From positions 1 to 64,000 of the forward strand of contig NZ_JBCFBA010000019.1 in NCBI RefSeq assembly GCF_038562415.1: a stretch of 64,000 nt of DNA. The letters run 5' to 3'. Below are positions 40,523 to 49,284 of this stretch, one piece after another. Position numbers and translations under genes: made by a program. Within the stretch, counting starts at the first letter, position 1, and the number at the start of each line of letters is the position of its first letter. The notes beneath the pieces were generated by a model that did not search any database, had not been told where the DNA came from, and worked only from the letters and a program-made list of their open reading frames with translations. Source of the stretch: Solidesulfovibrio sp. (lineage in GTDB: Bacteria; Desulfobacterota; Desulfovibrionia; Desulfovibrionales; Desulfovibrionaceae).

Positions 40523-42214
40523 TCAGTTGCCGTTGTCGAGCAGGAGCAGGTTGGTGGGCGCGCCGTTGTCGGCCGGGCTTTTCACCTCGATGACGTTGGA
40601 ACCGTTCGACGTGCTGTAGGCATCCTTGGCCTTCACGCCGTAGCGATACGTGTGGCCGGGGGTGAGGCCGGTCACGGCGTAGGTGGTGACGTTGCCGACA
40701 TCACGGCCGTTGAAGCCGCTGACGTACGCTTTGATCGTGGCATCATAAACATACAGCAGATAGGTGGTGGCCCCGTTGACGGCGGCCCAGTTGGCCGTGA
40801 AGCTGGTGGGGGTCACGTTGGTGGCCGCGGCGGCCACGGGCGCTGCGATGGCGGAGGCAACGCTGAAGGTGCCCTGGGTCATGCCCCAGTTCCCGGAATT
40901 GGACACCACGAGGATTTTGACCGTGGAGGCGTAGACGTTGAGGGCGTTGGGCGAGAAGGTGTGGGAGCCCGAGTTGGCGACGCCGCTGGCGAACTTGACG
41001 GCCGACAGGGTGGCGGCGAGGGCGGCATCCGGGCTTGTGTCGTCGATTTGGCCCAGGGAATCGTTGATGGCGTAGAGGTCGACCGTGGAGCCGGCGATGG
41101 CCGTAGCGTTCCATTGCAGGGTGGCATTGGTGGCGAAGTAGAGCGAGGCCCCGGCTGCGGGCGCGGTCACGGCGCCGGCGGCGTAGCTGCCGAGGGTCGG
41201 GGCCAGGGACGGGCCGGAGCGGACGCAGATGAGCATGGGCAGTGAGTCTTCGTTCGGTCCGATGCCGGTGGCTTTTTTCCCCCGGAAGGATCGGCCTTCG
41301 TTGTAGACCCCCATGACCATGGCGTAATCCGGCAAATCGTTCTCCGAGGTCGACGACCAGAAGACGGGCGGGTTGCCGACGTTGCCAAAACCGACCGGCA
41401 GGGCGGGGTTGGTCCTGGTATCGTCAAAAAGGCTGTAGAGCTCCGCGATGTTGGGCAGGCGCCAGTCCGTATGGCCGCCGGCCTCGAGGGTTTCGCAATA
41501 GCCGAGGGCCTGCTGCCAGGTCTTTCCCGTGGTGACGGAATTCTTGGTCCACATGGTGCCGGTGCTCGTGTCCGTGATGGTCGTGCCGTTATCCGTCGGG
41601 GTGAAGGCCGGCAGGGCATCGCCCCGGACGCACCGGGTGGCGAGGCTGGTGGACGCGGTGCCCTTGGAGCGCAGTTCCATGTAGGCGGTGCCGTTGGCCA
41701 AGGCATAGGCCTGGGTTGTGTCGACGATGTAGGTGGTCGAGGTCCAGAAGGATTCGTTCGACTTCGTACTTTGCAAGAGATTGGCAAAAGTCGGGATGTC
41801 CCTGTTGTAGCTGACGAGCGTGGCGATCTCCCGGCGGCTGGGCAGGCGCCAGTCGGTGTGGCCGCCCGTGTCCAGGGCCGCGCAGTAGGCGCCCGCGTTG
41901 TCCCAGTCAAGTCCCGTCCGGTCGGGCGTCTGCTGCCACACAAGGCCCGTATTGGTGTCCGTGACCGTGCCGTTGCCGTTGTCCGTCAAGGCCATGGGCG
42001 CGCCGAGGTAGTTGCCGTCCTGCCCGTAGAAATCGGCCGAAGGACTGGTGGGGCAGGGGATTTGCTGCGTGTTGTCGTAACATTTCGTTTGCACGGTGTC
42101 CGGCAGGATGAACGCTTGCGCCGAAACGGGGACGAGCAGACAGCCCAGGGCCGCGAGAAGCCGTGCAAGGCGGGCGAATCGCCCATGCTTCGCCAGGACG
42201 TTTGAAAATTCCAT
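40523..42214 (-). CDS. Secreted DUF1566 (Lcl-type) protein with C-terminal FN3-like domain
   Basis: This 563-residue protein has a signal peptide (1-34, ending SAQA). Two tandem DUF1566 repeats follow: about 70-200, with DTNTGLVWQQTPDRTGLDWDNAGAYC and GGHTDWRLPSRREIATLV, and about 205-320, with GTMWTKNSV and GGHTDWRLPNIAELYSLF. A beta-rich region (330-440) leads to a fibronectin-III-like module (about 450-545, VTPTSFTANWAAVNGATTYLLYVYD). DUF1566 domains occur in surface and adhesin-like proteins. Ser/Thr/Asn richness and lower GC than the neighbours suggest an exported, perhaps acquired, gene. GGAGAGGTG precedes the ATG. Confidence 0.85.
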   Translation of the reverse strand: MEFSNVLAKHGRFARLARLLAALGCLLVPVSAQAFILPDTVQTKCYDNTQQIPCPTSPSADFYGQDGNYLGAPMALTDNGNGTVTDTNTGLVWQQTPDRTGLDWDNAGAYCAALDTGGHTDWRLPSRREIATLVSYNRDIPTFANLLQSTKSNESFWTSTTYIVDTTQAYALANGTAYMELRSKGTASTSLATRCVRGDALPAFTPTDNGTTITDTSTGTMWTKNSVTTGKTWQQALGYCETLEAGGHTDWRLPNIAELYSLFDDTRTNPALPVGFGNVGNPPVFWSSTSENDLPDYAMVMGVYNEGRSFRGKKATGIGPNEDSLPMLICVRSGPSLAPTLGSYAAGAVTAPAAGASLYFATNATLQWNATAIAGSTVDLYAINDSLGQIDDTSPDAALAATLSAVKFASGVANSGSHTFSPNALNVYASTVKILVVSNSGNWGMTQGTFSVASAIAAPVAAAATNVTPTSFTANWAAVNGATTYLLYVYDATIKAYVSGFNGRDVGNVTTYAVTGLTPGHTYRYGVKAKDAYSTSNGSNVIEVKSPADNGAPTNLLLLDNGN

Positions 42215-42284
42215 GTTTCACCTCTCTCCCGGTACCATACTTTTGATGTATATAATCAAAACAAGAAACTGTTTGGGTTCGTAA

Positions 42285-42738
42285 TGAGTCCATGGAAAAA
42301 ATACAAGGGGCGCCCGTTGGCGCGGGAAGAGGGAGTTGCTTGGCGGGTAGGCAGTGCGTTTATGCTACTAAAGCAACGAAAAAAAATGGTGTTGTGGCAA
42401 TGGCTGGTTTGTAAGCAACGGAGGCCGGTGCCTACGGGGAAGCGATCGGAGCAGAAAAAAGATTGTTGATGGTTGTCGTTCGGCCGGGCCTGTTAGAGAG
42501 GAATGCCTTTCGTGAATGGATTTTCCGTTGTCGCAAGAGAGTGTTCGTGCCAACCTCGCAGTGGTTTGCCGCAAGTATGGCATCTCGGACGGACTGGCCA
42601 ACCGCCAACCAACCGAAAGGATTGGGCAGACGGCCGCTGCGTCGCCAGCGTGCCGGCGGCTTCAGGCCGGTGCCCCCGGGCCTGGCCGCCCGGGAGCAGC
42701 GCCGCCGCGCGACGGCGGGAGAATGACGCCGGCCGCCG
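42285..42738. other. AT-richer intergenic region with a possible transposase remnant
   Basis: This 454-base gap has runs of A and lower GC than the rest of the window. No intact gene is recognised. One short plus-strand frame from 42516 reads ESVRANLAVVCRKYGISDGL. This resembles the helix-turn-helix start of IS3/IS481-type transposase proteins (CRKHGIS-type motif), but the similarity stops at about 42590. Treat it as a possible decayed element only. Confidence 0.3.
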
Positions 42739-44505
42739 CTAGGCCGCCCAGGATCCCGACGGCCCCAGGCGGGCGTCGATTTCCCGGGTCTTTTCCAGCA
42801 CCCGGCGCCGGATGGCCTGGAACTCCGTCAATTCCTTGACTCCGTAGTGGGTCCGGGTCTGGATGATGCCGGCCAGGTCCATGATTTCGTTGTAGATGTA
42901 GGGCAGGTACAGCGGATCGTGGCGCAGGAAGAACTGGATCTGGGACAGGAGTTGGTGGATCTCGGCCTGGTGCTTGCGGGCCTTGCGGACGAGCTTTTCC
43001 AGCCGACGGGTGGCGTTGGCCAGGGATTTGGCCCACTCGCCGGCTTTTTGCGAGAAAACCGGCCGCACCCGGGGGCCGGCCGCCCGGCCAAGCGCCTCCA
43101 GGAACACCCGCCGGGCCGCGCCCTGGCCGTCGAAAAAGCCCGGCGCCGCCAGATCCTCGGGCGTGATGTTGACCGCGCCCTCGATGACCGCCCCGTCGCC
43201 GTAAAGATTGTAGAACCGGGCTCCGCTCGCGGCGATGTCCCGTTCCATGTCGCGCTTGGCCGCCAGGAAGGCCATGTCCGTGCGGATGGTTTCGCCGTGG
43301 AGGTTTTGCAGCGTCGCCTCGGACCGGGCGTCCGACCGTCCGGGGCTGGCGTTGTGGTGGCCCGGGGCGTGGGTGGAGTCCCCGGACCAGGCCAGGTCCT
43401 GGCCCACCAGCACGAAACGCCGGGCTCCGGCCCAGGTGAGGAAGCGCTCCAAGGTCACGCCCACGTTGCCCCCGGCGTCGAGCACCAGTTCCTGGTCCTT
43501 GAGCACGTAGGTGGCCAGGCCGCCCTCGGTCCAAAGCGGCAGCCGCGGCCCGGGATAGCGGGCCACCACGCCGGGCTGCATCTTGGTGGAATAAAGCAGC
43601 GGGATGTCGGCGGCGAACGACGGATCGCGCAGGTTGTCGATGCCAAGGCCCGTGACCGGGCCGTAGTCGATGGCCAGGCACAGGTGGGGCTTGAGCCCCA
43701 AGCGTTCCAGGGCCGGCAGGGTCTGCAAGGCCGTGGCGAACAGGGCCTTGTCCCGGTAGGGCGCCAAGGCCGGCCCGAACCGGGCCAGGGACGGGCCGGC
43801 CCCCAGGATCACCACCGTCAAATCCTTGGCCGCGCCGGCCACGCGCAAAAGGCTCCCGTCCTGCATGGCTCGGGCGTAGTTGTGCAGCTCGTTGCCGACC
43901 ATGACCTCCTGCTTGAAACGCAACGTGGACAGTTCCACGCCGAGGCTTTCGAGCCTGGCCCGCACATGGGCCGTGGCCCGGGCGTACTGCGGCCCCAGTT
44001 GCAGGCTCGGCCCGTCGGCCCGCAGGTTGATGCGGGCGTACAGGAAGCTCACGTCCAGGCCAAGCAGGGCCTGTTCCACCACCTGCTTGTCCGGCGGCAG
44101 AAATTGCAGTTGCCCCGAGGCCAGAAACGGCCGGTAGTCCGTTTGGCTTAAGCAGGCCAAAAGCATCTCGGGCAGCGGCTCGATGACCAGGATCTTGTGG
44201 GAGGGCGGCACGCCGGTCAGCACGTGGTTGAGGCCGTAGCCCAGGGCCGTGCCGATGATGACCGTGGCGCCGCCGGGGAGTTTTTCCGTGGGCCGCCAGT
44301 CCCGGTAGTGGGCGGCCGGCGGGAGGGCCTCGAAAAGGCCCCGGCCGTCGTCCATGCGCCAGTCCAGGCTGCCGTGGCGGTTTTGGAAGATGCGGGCATA
44401 GACGTCTTCGGGGCTGGGCGAGCCGCCGGCCAGCCAGCGGGCGGCCGGCGCGCCGGATCGGGCCAGGGCCATGAGGTTGTCGGCCAGAAACGAGGTGCTT
44501 TGCAT
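42739..44505 (-). CDS. DUF115 / motility accessory factor-type glycosyltransferase family protein
   Basis: This 588-residue protein starts at ATG 44505 after AAGGACGG. A variable N-terminal half (with GGATVIIGTALGYGLNHVL and KILVIEPLPEMLLACL) precedes the DUF115 core. That core has VVILGAGPSLARFGPALAPYRDKALFATALQTLPALERLG, LCLAIDYGP, and RFVLVGQDLAWSGDSTHAPGH. A helical C-terminus follows (about 480-588). The family includes Maf flagellin glycosyltransferases and MptE-like enzymes. No flagellar gene is nearby. It is divergent from the cysteine synthase fusion across a 120-base gap. Confidence 0.8.
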   Translation of the reverse strand: MQSTSFLADNLMALARSGAPAARWLAGGSPSPEDVYARIFQNRHGSLDWRMDDGRGLFEALPPAAHYRDWRPTEKLPGGATVIIGTALGYGLNHVLTGVPPSHKILVIEPLPEMLLACLSQTDYRPFLASGQLQFLPPDKQVVEQALLGLDVSFLYARINLRADGPSLQLGPQYARATAHVRARLESLGVELSTLRFKQEVMVGNELHNYARAMQDGSLLRVAGAAKDLTVVILGAGPSLARFGPALAPYRDKALFATALQTLPALERLGLKPHLCLAIDYGPVTGLGIDNLRDPSFAADIPLLYSTKMQPGVVARYPGPRLPLWTEGGLATYVLKDQELVLDAGGNVGVTLERFLTWAGARRFVLVGQDLAWSGDSTHAPGHHNASPGRSDARSEATLQNLHGETIRTDMAFLAAKRDMERDIAASGARFYNLYGDGAVIEGAVNITPEDLAAPGFFDGQGAARRVFLEALGRAAGPRVRPVFSQKAGEWAKSLANATRRLEKLVRKARKHQAEIHQLLSQIQFFLRHDPLYLPYIYNEIMDLAGIIQTRTHYGVKELTEFQAIRRRVLEKTREIDARLGPSGSWAA

Positions 44506-44625
44506 GGGTCCGTCCTTGGGCTCGATGGGGCTCGGAAAGCAATAATCCTGCCAGGCTTGCCGGTCAGCCGTTTTTTGCCTACCACGAACCGACCGGGATA
44601 CTGGCATTTCATCTGCGAGGCATGC

Positions 44626-46929
44626 ATGATCCACGACAACGTCCTTTCCCTGGTCGGCGGCACCCCGCTCGTGCGGCTTTCGCGCCTCTGCCCCAACCCG
44701 GCCGTGACCCTGGCCGCCAAGGTGGAAATGCGCAATCCCGGCGGCTCCATCAAGGACCGGGTGGCCCTGGCCATGATCGAGGCGGCCGAACGGGCCGGGG
44801 AGCTTGTCCCCGGCCGCACCGTCATCGAGGCCACCTCCGGCAACACCGGCATCGGCCTGGCCATGGTCTGCGCCGTCAAGGGCTACAAATTGAAGCTCCT
44901 CATGCCCGCCTCGGCCTCGGAGGAACGCAAGCGCATCATGCGGGCCTACGGCGCGGAAATCGTGCTCACCCCGGGCAACCTCGGCACCGACGGCGCCATC
45001 GAGGAGGCCTACCGCCTGGCCCGGGAAGAGCCCGAGACCTACGTCCTCATGGACCAGTTCAACAATCCGGCCAGCATCGAGGCCCACTACGCCGGCACGG
45101 CCGAGGAGATCTTCGCCGCGACCGGCGGCGCCGTCACCCACGTGGTGGTCGCGCTGGGCACCTCGGGCACGGCCATGGGCCTGGTCAAGAAGCTCAAGGA
45201 ATTGAATCCGGCCGTCAAGGTCGTGGCGGTGGAGCCCAACCCCGGGCACAAGATCCAGGGGCTCAAGAACATGCAGGAGTCCTATCCGCCGGGCATCTTC
45301 GACAAAAAGGCCCTGGATGCCATCGTGCCCGTGGAGGACGAGGACGCCTTTGCCATGGCCCGGCGCCTGGCCCGGGAGGAGGGGCTGTTCGTGGGCATGA
45401 GCGGCGGGGCGGCGGCCGCCGCCGCGGCCGAGCTGGCCGCGGCCCTGCCCGCGGGCCTTGTCGTGGTCATCCTGGCCGACGGCGGCGAACGGTATCTCTC
45501 CACCACGCTTTTCGCCGCGCCCGAGAAAAAGGGCGTGGCCCTCGGCGGCGTGGGCGCCGCCGAGCCGGTCTACCTCGACCCGGCCGGGGCGGCCCCCGGG
45601 CTTTTCACCTTCGGCCCGCCCCTGGCCGAGCCCGGCGACCTGGACGCCTGGCGGCGGGTGGTGACCCTCGACGTGCTGCGCCGGGCGCTGGCCCGGGGCG
45701 GCGCCCGGCCGACGTTGGCCGTGGGCCTGGCCGACCTGGAGGACACAAGCCTGGAGGCGGCCCGGGCGGCGGGTACGCCCTGCCGTCGGTTCGCCGCCGA
45801 GGCCCGGGACACGGTGGCGGCCATGGCCGCCTCCCTGGGCGTGACCGGCGCGGTGTTCCCCCTGGCCGGCGAATGCCTGGACGAGGCCCTGGCCATGACC
45901 CGCAAGCTCCTGGGCAAGGGCCTGGCCTACGAGAAGCTGCGCAGCGTCTATTTCGACGTGGCCCGCGACAAGGCCTACGGGGGGCTGCTCGGCCTGGACA
46001 TGACCAAGCTGGCGCTGGGCAAGACCGTGGACCTGCTGGCCTACACCAAGGACAATCCCCAGGATTTCACGCTGCTTAAGCGCGTGAGCCTTAAGGACCT
46101 CAAGGCCGGCGACGCCCTGTCCACGCCCTGGGGCAACGTGCGGCCGAGCTGGTTTTTGCAGATGGCGGCCACGGCGGCCAAGGCCTTGCCGGCCGTGACC
46201 GTGGTCGTCACCGACGAGGACAAGGTCTTTCCGCACCTGGAAAACCTGCGGGCCATCTGGTCGGTGGGCGCCGGCGTGTGCCCGGCGGCCTGGCTGGTGG
46301 GCGGGCGGGTTTCGACCCGGGAGGGCGAGGCGGGCCTCGGCGCCGGACTGGCCGGCTGCCTGGCCCTGGGCGTCCATCCCCTGGCCGTGCGGGCCTGGCT
46401 GCTCTCGGCGAGCTACAAGAAACCCCTGGCCGCCGCGGCCGAGGCCCTGCGCATGTGGGAGAAAAACCGCAACCGCGTCCAGGAGTTGGCGGCCAACCTC
46501 GGCCTCGTGCCCGAGGCTTCCGGCGAGCCTGCCGCCGCGGTCGCGGCCGAGGCCGAAGGGCTCGGGGAGACGCTGCGCGAGGCCGTGACGGACGACCTGA
46601 CGCTGTCGCGGTTCTGGCCGCGCCTGTTCGCGTTTTGCCGTTTCGCCAACGGCCTGCTGTCCACCGGCCGGCTGCGCGGGCCGGACGCCGCCCGCCTGGG
46701 CCGGGCCCTGGGCGAGGCCGACGCCGTGCTCGGGCTTTTGGACCCGACCCGGCTGCCCGTGGCCAAGGCCGACTGGCCGGCCGAGGCGGCCAGGCTCGTG
46801 GCCGAGCGCGTGGCGGCCAGGCAGGCCAGGGACTTCGCCCGGGCCGACAGCCTGCGCGCCGCCATCGAGGGGCTCGGCTACCGCCTGGAGGACGCCGCCG
46901 ACGGGTTGCGCCTGTTCCCCCTGGGCTGA
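44626..46929 (+). CDS. Cysteine synthase fused to a degenerate cysteinyl-tRNA synthetase-like domain
   Basis: This 767-residue protein starts at ATG 44626 after GCGAGG. Residues 1-300 are a complete PLP-dependent cysteine synthase with PLP lysine Lys43 (NPGGSIKDR), SGNTG (71-75), GTSGT and C-terminal GMSGG. Residues about 320-767 follow the layout of CysRS. FTFGPPLAEPGDLDAWRR replaces CGPTVYDxxHIGHAR, and DVLRRAL, DFTLLKR, TPWGNVRPSWFLQMAA, FPHLENL and a C-terminal ARDFARADSLRAAIEGLGYRLED follow. The HIGH motif, the KMSKS motif and three of the four zinc ligands are lost (only His537 remains), so it cannot charge tRNA by the usual chemistry. I infer a sensory, regulatory or channelling role. 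A methyltransferase gene follows after 11 bases. Confidence 0.9.
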   Translation: MIHDNVLSLVGGTPLVRLSRLCPNPAVTLAAKVEMRNPGGSIKDRVALAMIEAAERAGELVPGRTVIEATSGNTGIGLAMVCAVKGYKLKLLMPASASEERKRIMRAYGAEIVLTPGNLGTDGAIEEAYRLAREEPETYVLMDQFNNPASIEAHYAGTAEEIFAATGGAVTHVVVALGTSGTAMGLVKKLKELNPAVKVVAVEPNPGHKIQGLKNMQESYPPGIFDKKALDAIVPVEDEDAFAMARRLAREEGLFVGMSGGAAAAAAAELAAALPAGLVVVILADGGERYLSTTLFAAPEKKGVALGGVGAAEPVYLDPAGAAPGLFTFGPPLAEPGDLDAWRRVVTLDVLRRALARGGARPTLAVGLADLEDTSLEAARAAGTPCRRFAAEARDTVAAMAASLGVTGAVFPLAGECLDEALAMTRKLLGKGLAYEKLRSVYFDVARDKAYGGLLGLDMTKLALGKTVDLLAYTKDNPQDFTLLKRVSLKDLKAGDALSTPWGNVRPSWFLQMAATAAKALPAVTVVVTDEDKVFPHLENLRAIWSVGAGVCPAAWLVGGRVSTREGEAGLGAGLAGCLALGVHPLAVRAWLLSASYKKPLAAAAEALRMWEKNRNRVQELAANLGLVPEASGEPAAAVAAEAEGLGETLREAVTDDLTLSRFWPRLFAFCRFANGLLSTGRLRGPDAARLGRALGEADAVLGLLDPTRLPVAKADWPAEAARLVAERVAARQARDFARADSLRAAIEGLGYRLEDAADGLRLFPLG

Positions 46930-46940
46930 GGCCCGGCGCC

Positions 46941-47753
46941 ATGACCGCCTCTCTGGCCACGGGGTTCGCCGGCCTCGACCGCGAGGACGACCAGGCTCCC
47001 TTTGTCGCCTGCCTGCGCCTGCTCGGCCGGCTGCCGGGCATGGCCGCCATCAAGGCCGAGACGCTGGCCCGCCTGGGCCTGGCCCCGGGGATGCGCGTCC
47101 TGGAAGTGGGCTGCGGCCTGGGCGTGGAAGCGGCGGCCATGGCCGGGCGTGTCCGTCCGGGCGGCCTGGTCGTGGCCCTGGACGCGAGCCTGGGCATGCT
47201 GTCGCGCCTGGAACCGTCGAGCGTGCCCGGCGCGGTGCGCGTCCCCCTGGCCGGCGACGCCACCCGGCTGCCGCTGGCCGACGCGAGCTGCGACGCCTGC
47301 CGGGTGGAGCGCACCCTCCAGCATGTGGCCGACCCGGGCGCGGCCCTGGCCGAGATGGCCCGGGTCACCCGTCCCGGCGGCCGGGTCCTGGCTTTGGAGC
47401 CCGACTGGGGCACCTTCGTGTTCGATTCCGGGATGCGGGAGACGGCCCGGGCCGTGGGCGAGGCCTGGTGCGACAGTTTCCGCTCGGGCTGGGTCGGCCG
47501 CCGGCTGCCCCGGCTCATGGCCGAGGCCGGGCTGACGGTTGCGGCCGTTTCGCCCCGAAGCCTCGTTACGCGGGACCTGGCCGAAGCCGAGGCCGTCTAC
47601 AACCTGTTGGCCACCGTGCAGCGGGCCGTGGCGGCCGGGCGCCTGGATGCCTCGGCCGGCGCGGCGTTGGCGCGCGAGCAGCGCCGCCTGGACGCCGCCG
47701 GCCGCTTTTTCGCCAGCCTGACCTTTTTTCTGGTCGAGGGCGTCAAGGCCTAG
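46941..47753 (+). CDS. Class I SAM-dependent methyltransferase
   Basis: This 270-residue enzyme has the SAM-binding motif VLEVGCGLGVEAAAMA (motif I) and VVALDASLGML (acidic end of strand 2). LAGDATRLPLADASCDACRVERTLQHV and RVTRPGGRVLALEPDWGTFV follow, typical of UbiE/Coq5-like small-molecule methyltransferases. Substrate unknown. It begins 11 bases after the cysteine synthase fusion, so it is probably co-transcribed. The 3' end overlaps the convergent NlpC-like gene by 11 bases. Confidence 0.85.
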   Translation: MTASLATGFAGLDREDDQAPFVACLRLLGRLPGMAAIKAETLARLGLAPGMRVLEVGCGLGVEAAAMAGRVRPGGLVVALDASLGMLSRLEPSSVPGAVRVPLAGDATRLPLADASCDACRVERTLQHVADPGAALAEMARVTRPGGRVLALEPDWGTFVFDSGMRETARAVGEAWCDSFRSGWVGRRLPRLMAEAGLTVAAVSPRSLVTRDLAEAEAVYNLLATVQRAVAAGRLDASAGAALAREQRRLDAAGRFFASLTFFLVEGVKA

Positions 47754-48594
47754 GTGGGACGAAGGCCACGAGCAGGACCCATTTGTCGCCGAAGCGCGTT
47801 TCGGCGAATTCCTGCCGCAAGGCCGCCATGCCGGCCGGCGCGGAAATCTCCAGCCGATGGACGCCCCGGCCCGGGGTGGCGTGGTAGAACAAGGCCCGGC
47901 CCGAGGCGTCGCGCACGACAAGGGCCACGTGGTAGTAGTAGAGCCGCCCCTTGATGTTCTTGCTGAGCGCCGCCAGGGCCATTTCCCCGGGCCTGAGCCC
48001 GGCCAGGGCGGCCCGCCAGGCGGCGGCGTCGTGCAGGGGGAAGCCGCGCTGGCCGGCGGCGTCGAACCCGGCCGGATCGCCGGCCGGGCCGCCCGGTACC
48101 AGCACCCGGCGGGGCAGGCCCTCGGTGACGTTGCACACGAGGTCGTAGCCGAAGTCCCAATCCTCGCCGCGCGGGCTGTCCGGGCCGGAATCGCCCTTGC
48201 GGTCGCGCTTGACGGCTTCCAAGGGCAGGGGGCGGCGCAGCAGGGCCCGTGAGGCGGTGGTCACGAAGCCGCTGCAATTGTAGCCCGGCGTCTGGAACGT
48301 GGCGCCGGGATTGGCGAAAAGCGTATGCCGGCCGGCCGGGTCATCCACGCCGTCGTCGCGGTAGGGCTGCCCGAGCAGGGGCTGCAGGACCGCTGTCGGA
48401 TCGGCGGGTGCCGGCCCGGCCATGGCCGGGCCGGCGGCCAGGACAAGGCCGGCCAGGGCGAGGGCAAATTGACCGCGCGCGCAAAGCCGCGTAGTGGGGA
48501 CGGGATAGTCGGGCCGGAAAAACGGGGGCCGTTTCCCGGACGAGGCCGGAACACCACGGAATCTGCTCAGGAGGCGGAGGATGAAGTTCAACAT
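47743..48594 (-). CDS. Secreted NlpC/P60-like peptidase
   Basis: This protein of up to 283 residues has hydrophobic signal residues (about 38-58, LALAGLVLAAGPAMA) preceded by an unusually long basic N-terminus. The catalytic Cys107 lies in PGYNCSGFVTTA and a later His in YYYHVALVV, a Cys-His pairing like NlpC/P60 cell-wall endopeptidases. No start codon exists between ATG 48594 and the signal peptide, so the start is forced upstream and overlaps the 5' end of the divergent gene by 14 bases. The protein is otherwise family-like, and substrate is likely peptidoglycan. Confidence 0.68.
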   Translation of the reverse strand: MLNFILRLLSRFRGVPASSGKRPPFFRPDYPVPTTRLCARGQFALALAGLVLAAGPAMAGPAPADPTAVLQPLLGQPYRDDGVDDPAGRHTLFANPGATFQTPGYNCSGFVTTASRALLRRPLPLEAVKRDRKGDSGPDSPRGEDWDFGYDLVCNVTEGLPRRVLVPGGPAGDPAGFDAAGQRGFPLHDAAAWRAALAGLRPGEMALAALSKNIKGRLYYYHVALVVRDASGRALFYHATPGRGVHRLEISAPAGMAALRQEFAETRFGDKWVLLVAFVPPRP

Positions 48595-49138
48595 CGAGAT
48601 CAAGGGTTTCGGTCAGCGCGTCTTTTATTCCTACATCGAGAAGGAAGTGGTCCGGGAAGCCAGGGAAACCAACCGGGAACGCTACGTCGAGTACATCTTT
48701 CACGGCGTGGACAACAATCTGCATTCCTCGGGCGAGGATCTGCTGGAGAGCAACCGCCCCGTAGTCTACATCATTGTCAATGAAAAAGAAAAACTTCGGG
48801 TCAGCCTAAACAAGATCAATTGCGAGGTCAAGAGCTACCCGGCCAAGAAGATCTTTCAGCCTTTCGTGAAGAACAGCCTGCTTTACTGCTTCAGCTACAA
48901 CGAGGAATACATCCACACGTATTCGTTTAGCGACGTGGAGGAGATCGACATCGACAAGATCACCGCCCGCATCGTCGAGACGGAGATCCCCAAGACCATC
49001 GAGAACAACGTCTGGATGCAAAAGATCATTCACATCGAGAGCATGCTCTACGACGGCAAGGAGATCAAGCGGGAGGAGTTCCTGTCGCGACCCATGCCGA
49101 CCATTCTCGGCCCGGTCATCATCGACCTGGAGAACTGA
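48581..49138 (+). CDS. Hypothetical protein with lower GC than neighbours
   Basis: This 185-residue soluble protein starts behind the strong site AGGAGGCGGAGG. It is rich in Ile, Lys, Glu, Tyr and Asn, with visibly lower GC than adjacent genes. It contains beta-like stretches such as RPVVYIIVNEKEKLRVSL. Its end, PMPTILGPVIIDLEN, is unusual. I do not recognise the family. A good intrinsic terminator follows, so it is probably a single-gene unit. Composition suggests acquisition by transfer or relaxed codon use. Confidence 0.7.
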   Translation: MKFNIEIKGFGQRVFYSYIEKEVVREARETNRERYVEYIFHGVDNNLHSSGEDLLESNRPVVYIIVNEKEKLRVSLNKINCEVKSYPAKKIFQPFVKNSLLYCFSYNEEYIHTYSFSDVEEIDIDKITARIVETEIPKTIENNVWMQKIIHIESMLYDGKEIKREEFLSRPMPTILGPVIIDLEN

Positions 49139-49169
49139 TCCGGCGGACGGCGTTGCCGATGTTTTTTTC

Positions 49170-49200
49170 AAAGCCCGGTGCGTCGCATCGGGCTTTTTTT
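49170..49200 (+). terminator. Intrinsic terminator after the 48581 gene
   Basis: AAAGCCCG (49170-49177) pairs with CGGGCTTT (49189-49196), with inner TGC/GCA pairs and a T tract reaching 49200. Confidence 0.9.
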
Positions 49201-49284
49201 GCGGCGTCGCGGCCGTGTCCCGGCGGCGGGGTTTGGCCGGCCCGTTATCGGCGGGGCGGCGGGCCCTTGGGCGTCGCGTCCGGC

